A stretch of 64,000 nucleotides of DNA from Tomocerus qinae. Taxonomy: Eukaryota > Arthropoda > Collembola > Entomobryomorpha > Tomoceridae. Positions 61,802 to 64,000 of the stretch are shown one piece after another. The position numbers and the translations under genes were made by a program. Within the stretch, counting starts at the first letter, position 1. Every line of letters begins with the position of its first letter. The stretch is from positions 30,740,201-30,804,200 of the forward strand of contig CM034548.1 in NCBI GenBank assembly GCA_020055645.1, written 5' to 3'. The notes beneath the pieces were generated by a model. The model was given only the letters and a program-made list of their open reading frames with translations. It was not told where the DNA came from and did not search any database.

Positions 61802-64000
61802 GGTTTCATAATAATTGTCAGGTCATTTTAAAAGGTCTTTGTATTGATTTTTGATGGAAAAAGAACGTTCAAAAATGAAATCAACATTTATTTTTTAATT
61901 AAAACTGTCCCTGACATATTTACAAATGCTTAGTTAACGTTTTATATTTATTAATGGAAACGCAAATTAATATTTCTCTGCAGGTGGCTAGATTTTCATT
62001 TCATAAAAATATAATCGAGAACATTCAGGGCAATAAATCGATAAAAAAGATAAGATATCAGCAGAATTCATTAAGACTTGGAAATTGCTTGTCCAATTCA
62101 AAATAATGACAGTGTTGAACAATGAAGGGTATCTCGTTGGCATTGTACTTAACTCTTCGTTCCACTTCCGTCGTTATTCGAAGCCATACTTTTTGCTGTA
62201 ATACAACGTGATATTTTCTATTTTCATTGGGTTAGTTGATGGAGTAGTAGTAGAGACAGGATTTTTCCAGATTGCAGGACAATTACTAGACATTTACAAT
62301 TGTCTGTCTGATTTTCTACTTTCATACTCTACTTCATTTATTCTGAATTAGAGGAGGATTGAAGGTTTTCATGCTGTGCAAGATGTAACCTACCCAAAAT
62401 GAGAGCACCACAAGTCATAGGCCATATTTTATGCGGGTATCCTTCACTCGGCACTCTGTATGAATATTGATTTCATCACGGTACCATTCGTTTTTCTTGG
62501 AAACTTTTGTGAGTAAATGTTGATGTAGTGGAGCACAAGCGAAGTTAGGAAATCAGACTATCCGATGTCCTAAAGATGTTATAGGTAGATCCCTGAGGGA
62601 TAAAATGGAACTAATTCTCCTTTGAATAGCAAAGTCAATTTTCTGCTATTGGCTATCCACAATGCAGTTTCTCTAACATCTGCAGGTTAAATCCATTAGT
62701 GCTATGAAGAACACAGGCTTTTGCAAAATATTAATTTCATGTCACTGCATTAGCCAGTATATATTATTTACTATATAGGAAACTTTATATTATGATTTTA
62801 ACATTAAATATTTAGCAATATATTTAAATCTCATTATTCTTCAAAGCAGTATTATATCTCTACAGCCAGGACTATCGAGCGAAAACGAGATATTTAGCGT
62901 GATATTTTTAAAATTAGATGCTCACTGAATAGTCAAGTATTTAGGTACTTTGTAACTTTATTAGATTTACATATGCATTAGTTTTTGGTATGTTCTATTA
63001 CACAAATACTTGTACATGGTCCTTATTAGCATTTTAGATCATACTTATTGGTATGCAAAGTGTATTCAACACAATGCAAAGTTGGGTTACTTTGATATAT
63101 CTGTACTACTATGTTACATTTGCCCTATTTATAAAAGATTTTCGACCTATTCCCAAGCACAAATAGGAAGGTTGCACGAAAGTAAGTGCACGAACCACAA
63201 CCAGCTTTCAATGGTGTCTTTCTTTCCATTATACACACAGAGTGGAAACCATTATCATTAGGGAATGGAATGGTCCATCGAAGATTTAGCGCGTACATTT
63301 AGTAAGTAAATACAGAACACTCTAAAGAAACACTCATTTTTGGAATTGATTAGCGTTTTGTATCTCAACTTTTGTATTTAACCAAAAAGCACCATATTGT
63401 GGGGAATACGAAAATATTCGGGGAGTTTTAGTAGTCTCTCTAGAGAGTAAATGAAAACGAATTCCAAGATGTTACTCTGATATGAATTTTTATTTTTTTA
63501 GCTGGCTAGACTTTCTCCAGCCCATAAATCTTTTTCATCTACACACTAATTAAAGCAGAAGAATAGATGATACTTATAGGAATGTCTGTCTGATTCAGAA
63601 AGAATAGCTGCGGACATTTGCAGATAAAAATCGACCTGACTACCACACTATATCTAAGTAGGTACTTATTCCCATTGTATATAGGCAAACATTGTACCCA
63701 GCTACATATATTTCTATCTTCTCCCCGATTGTCTAGCTATATGAAAAAGCATGTTCAATGAATCGAAAGAAAGGTAAAGACCTTTTCAATTTTTTGTAGA
63801 CCCTCTTCAATAAATATCTGTAGAGTGTGCAGAGTGAAAAGAAAATGTTCTTTGAACAAGAAATACAGCCACTGATGTATTTGTATTGGTCTCTATAGAG
63901 TACAAGTCCGCTGCATATGTCCTAGTCACTCCAACAGTTCTGAAAATACGTACCAATCCTGCTACTTGCACTAACTCAATTCATTTTACTCTTTTAATGG
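61802..64000. other. Region without a recognised gene to the window end
   Basis: The frame 63010-63261 (+) holds a possible donor (gaaagtaagt near 63179) but no recognised motif. A 29-codon frame at 62122 begins with a weakly hydrophobic stretch (MKGISLALYLTL) and is too short to call. Confidence 0.4.

Overview
This is a eukaryotic nuclear window. The sequence is AT-rich, protein genes are split by short GT-AG introns (mostly about 60-400 bp), and non-autonomous DNA transposons and dispersed repeats fill much of the space between genes. Gene content and intron style point to an arthropod, most likely an insect. The recurring taggtacctacc-like strings and the repeat style remind me of aphid-like Sternorrhyncha, but that is a tentative inference. 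I see no operons, CRISPR arrays, rRNA or tRNA genes.

Four multi-exon protein genes could be assembled exon by exon with matching splice phases. They are a fatty-acid elongase of the ELOVL family (+, 10833-12617, 6 exons, 331 aa), a membrane-anchored carboxylesterase-like protein whose catalytic residues are all replaced (-, 18511-21720, 7 exons, 623 aa), a TMEM9-family lysosomal/endosomal membrane protein (-, 28665-30186, 5 exons, 226 aa), and mitochondrial isobutyryl-CoA dehydrogenase ACAD8 of valine breakdown (-, 33536-35920, 9 exons, 465 aa). They do not form one pathway. ELOVL and ACAD8 are both acyl-CoA enzymes, but of unrelated routes and compartments.

Left part (1-10.8 kb): a decayed, intron-retaining copy of TMEM9 (about 350-1370), a degenerate tandem repeat, three copies of a dispersed repeat (family A), two hAT-type MITEs nested inside family A copies, a second dispersed family (B), and a large diverged block (C copy 1) ending about 0.7 kb upstream of the elongase. 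Middle (13-46 kb): the three minus-strand genes separated by gene-free AT-rich DNA, two inverted family A copies, a MITE with about 60-bp terminal inverted repeats and a perfect 9-bp target duplication (39505-39787), and block C copy 2 (43380-45730).

Right part (46-64 kb): no recognisable conserved gene. It does hold two short signal-peptide reading frames. One (48758-49093) can be spliced to a second in-phase exon, giving a predicted 45-aa secreted peptide. They are too short for ordinary ORF finding and are the best candidates here for something undescribed, such as small secreted or small-exon genes, but the evidence is sequence pattern only.
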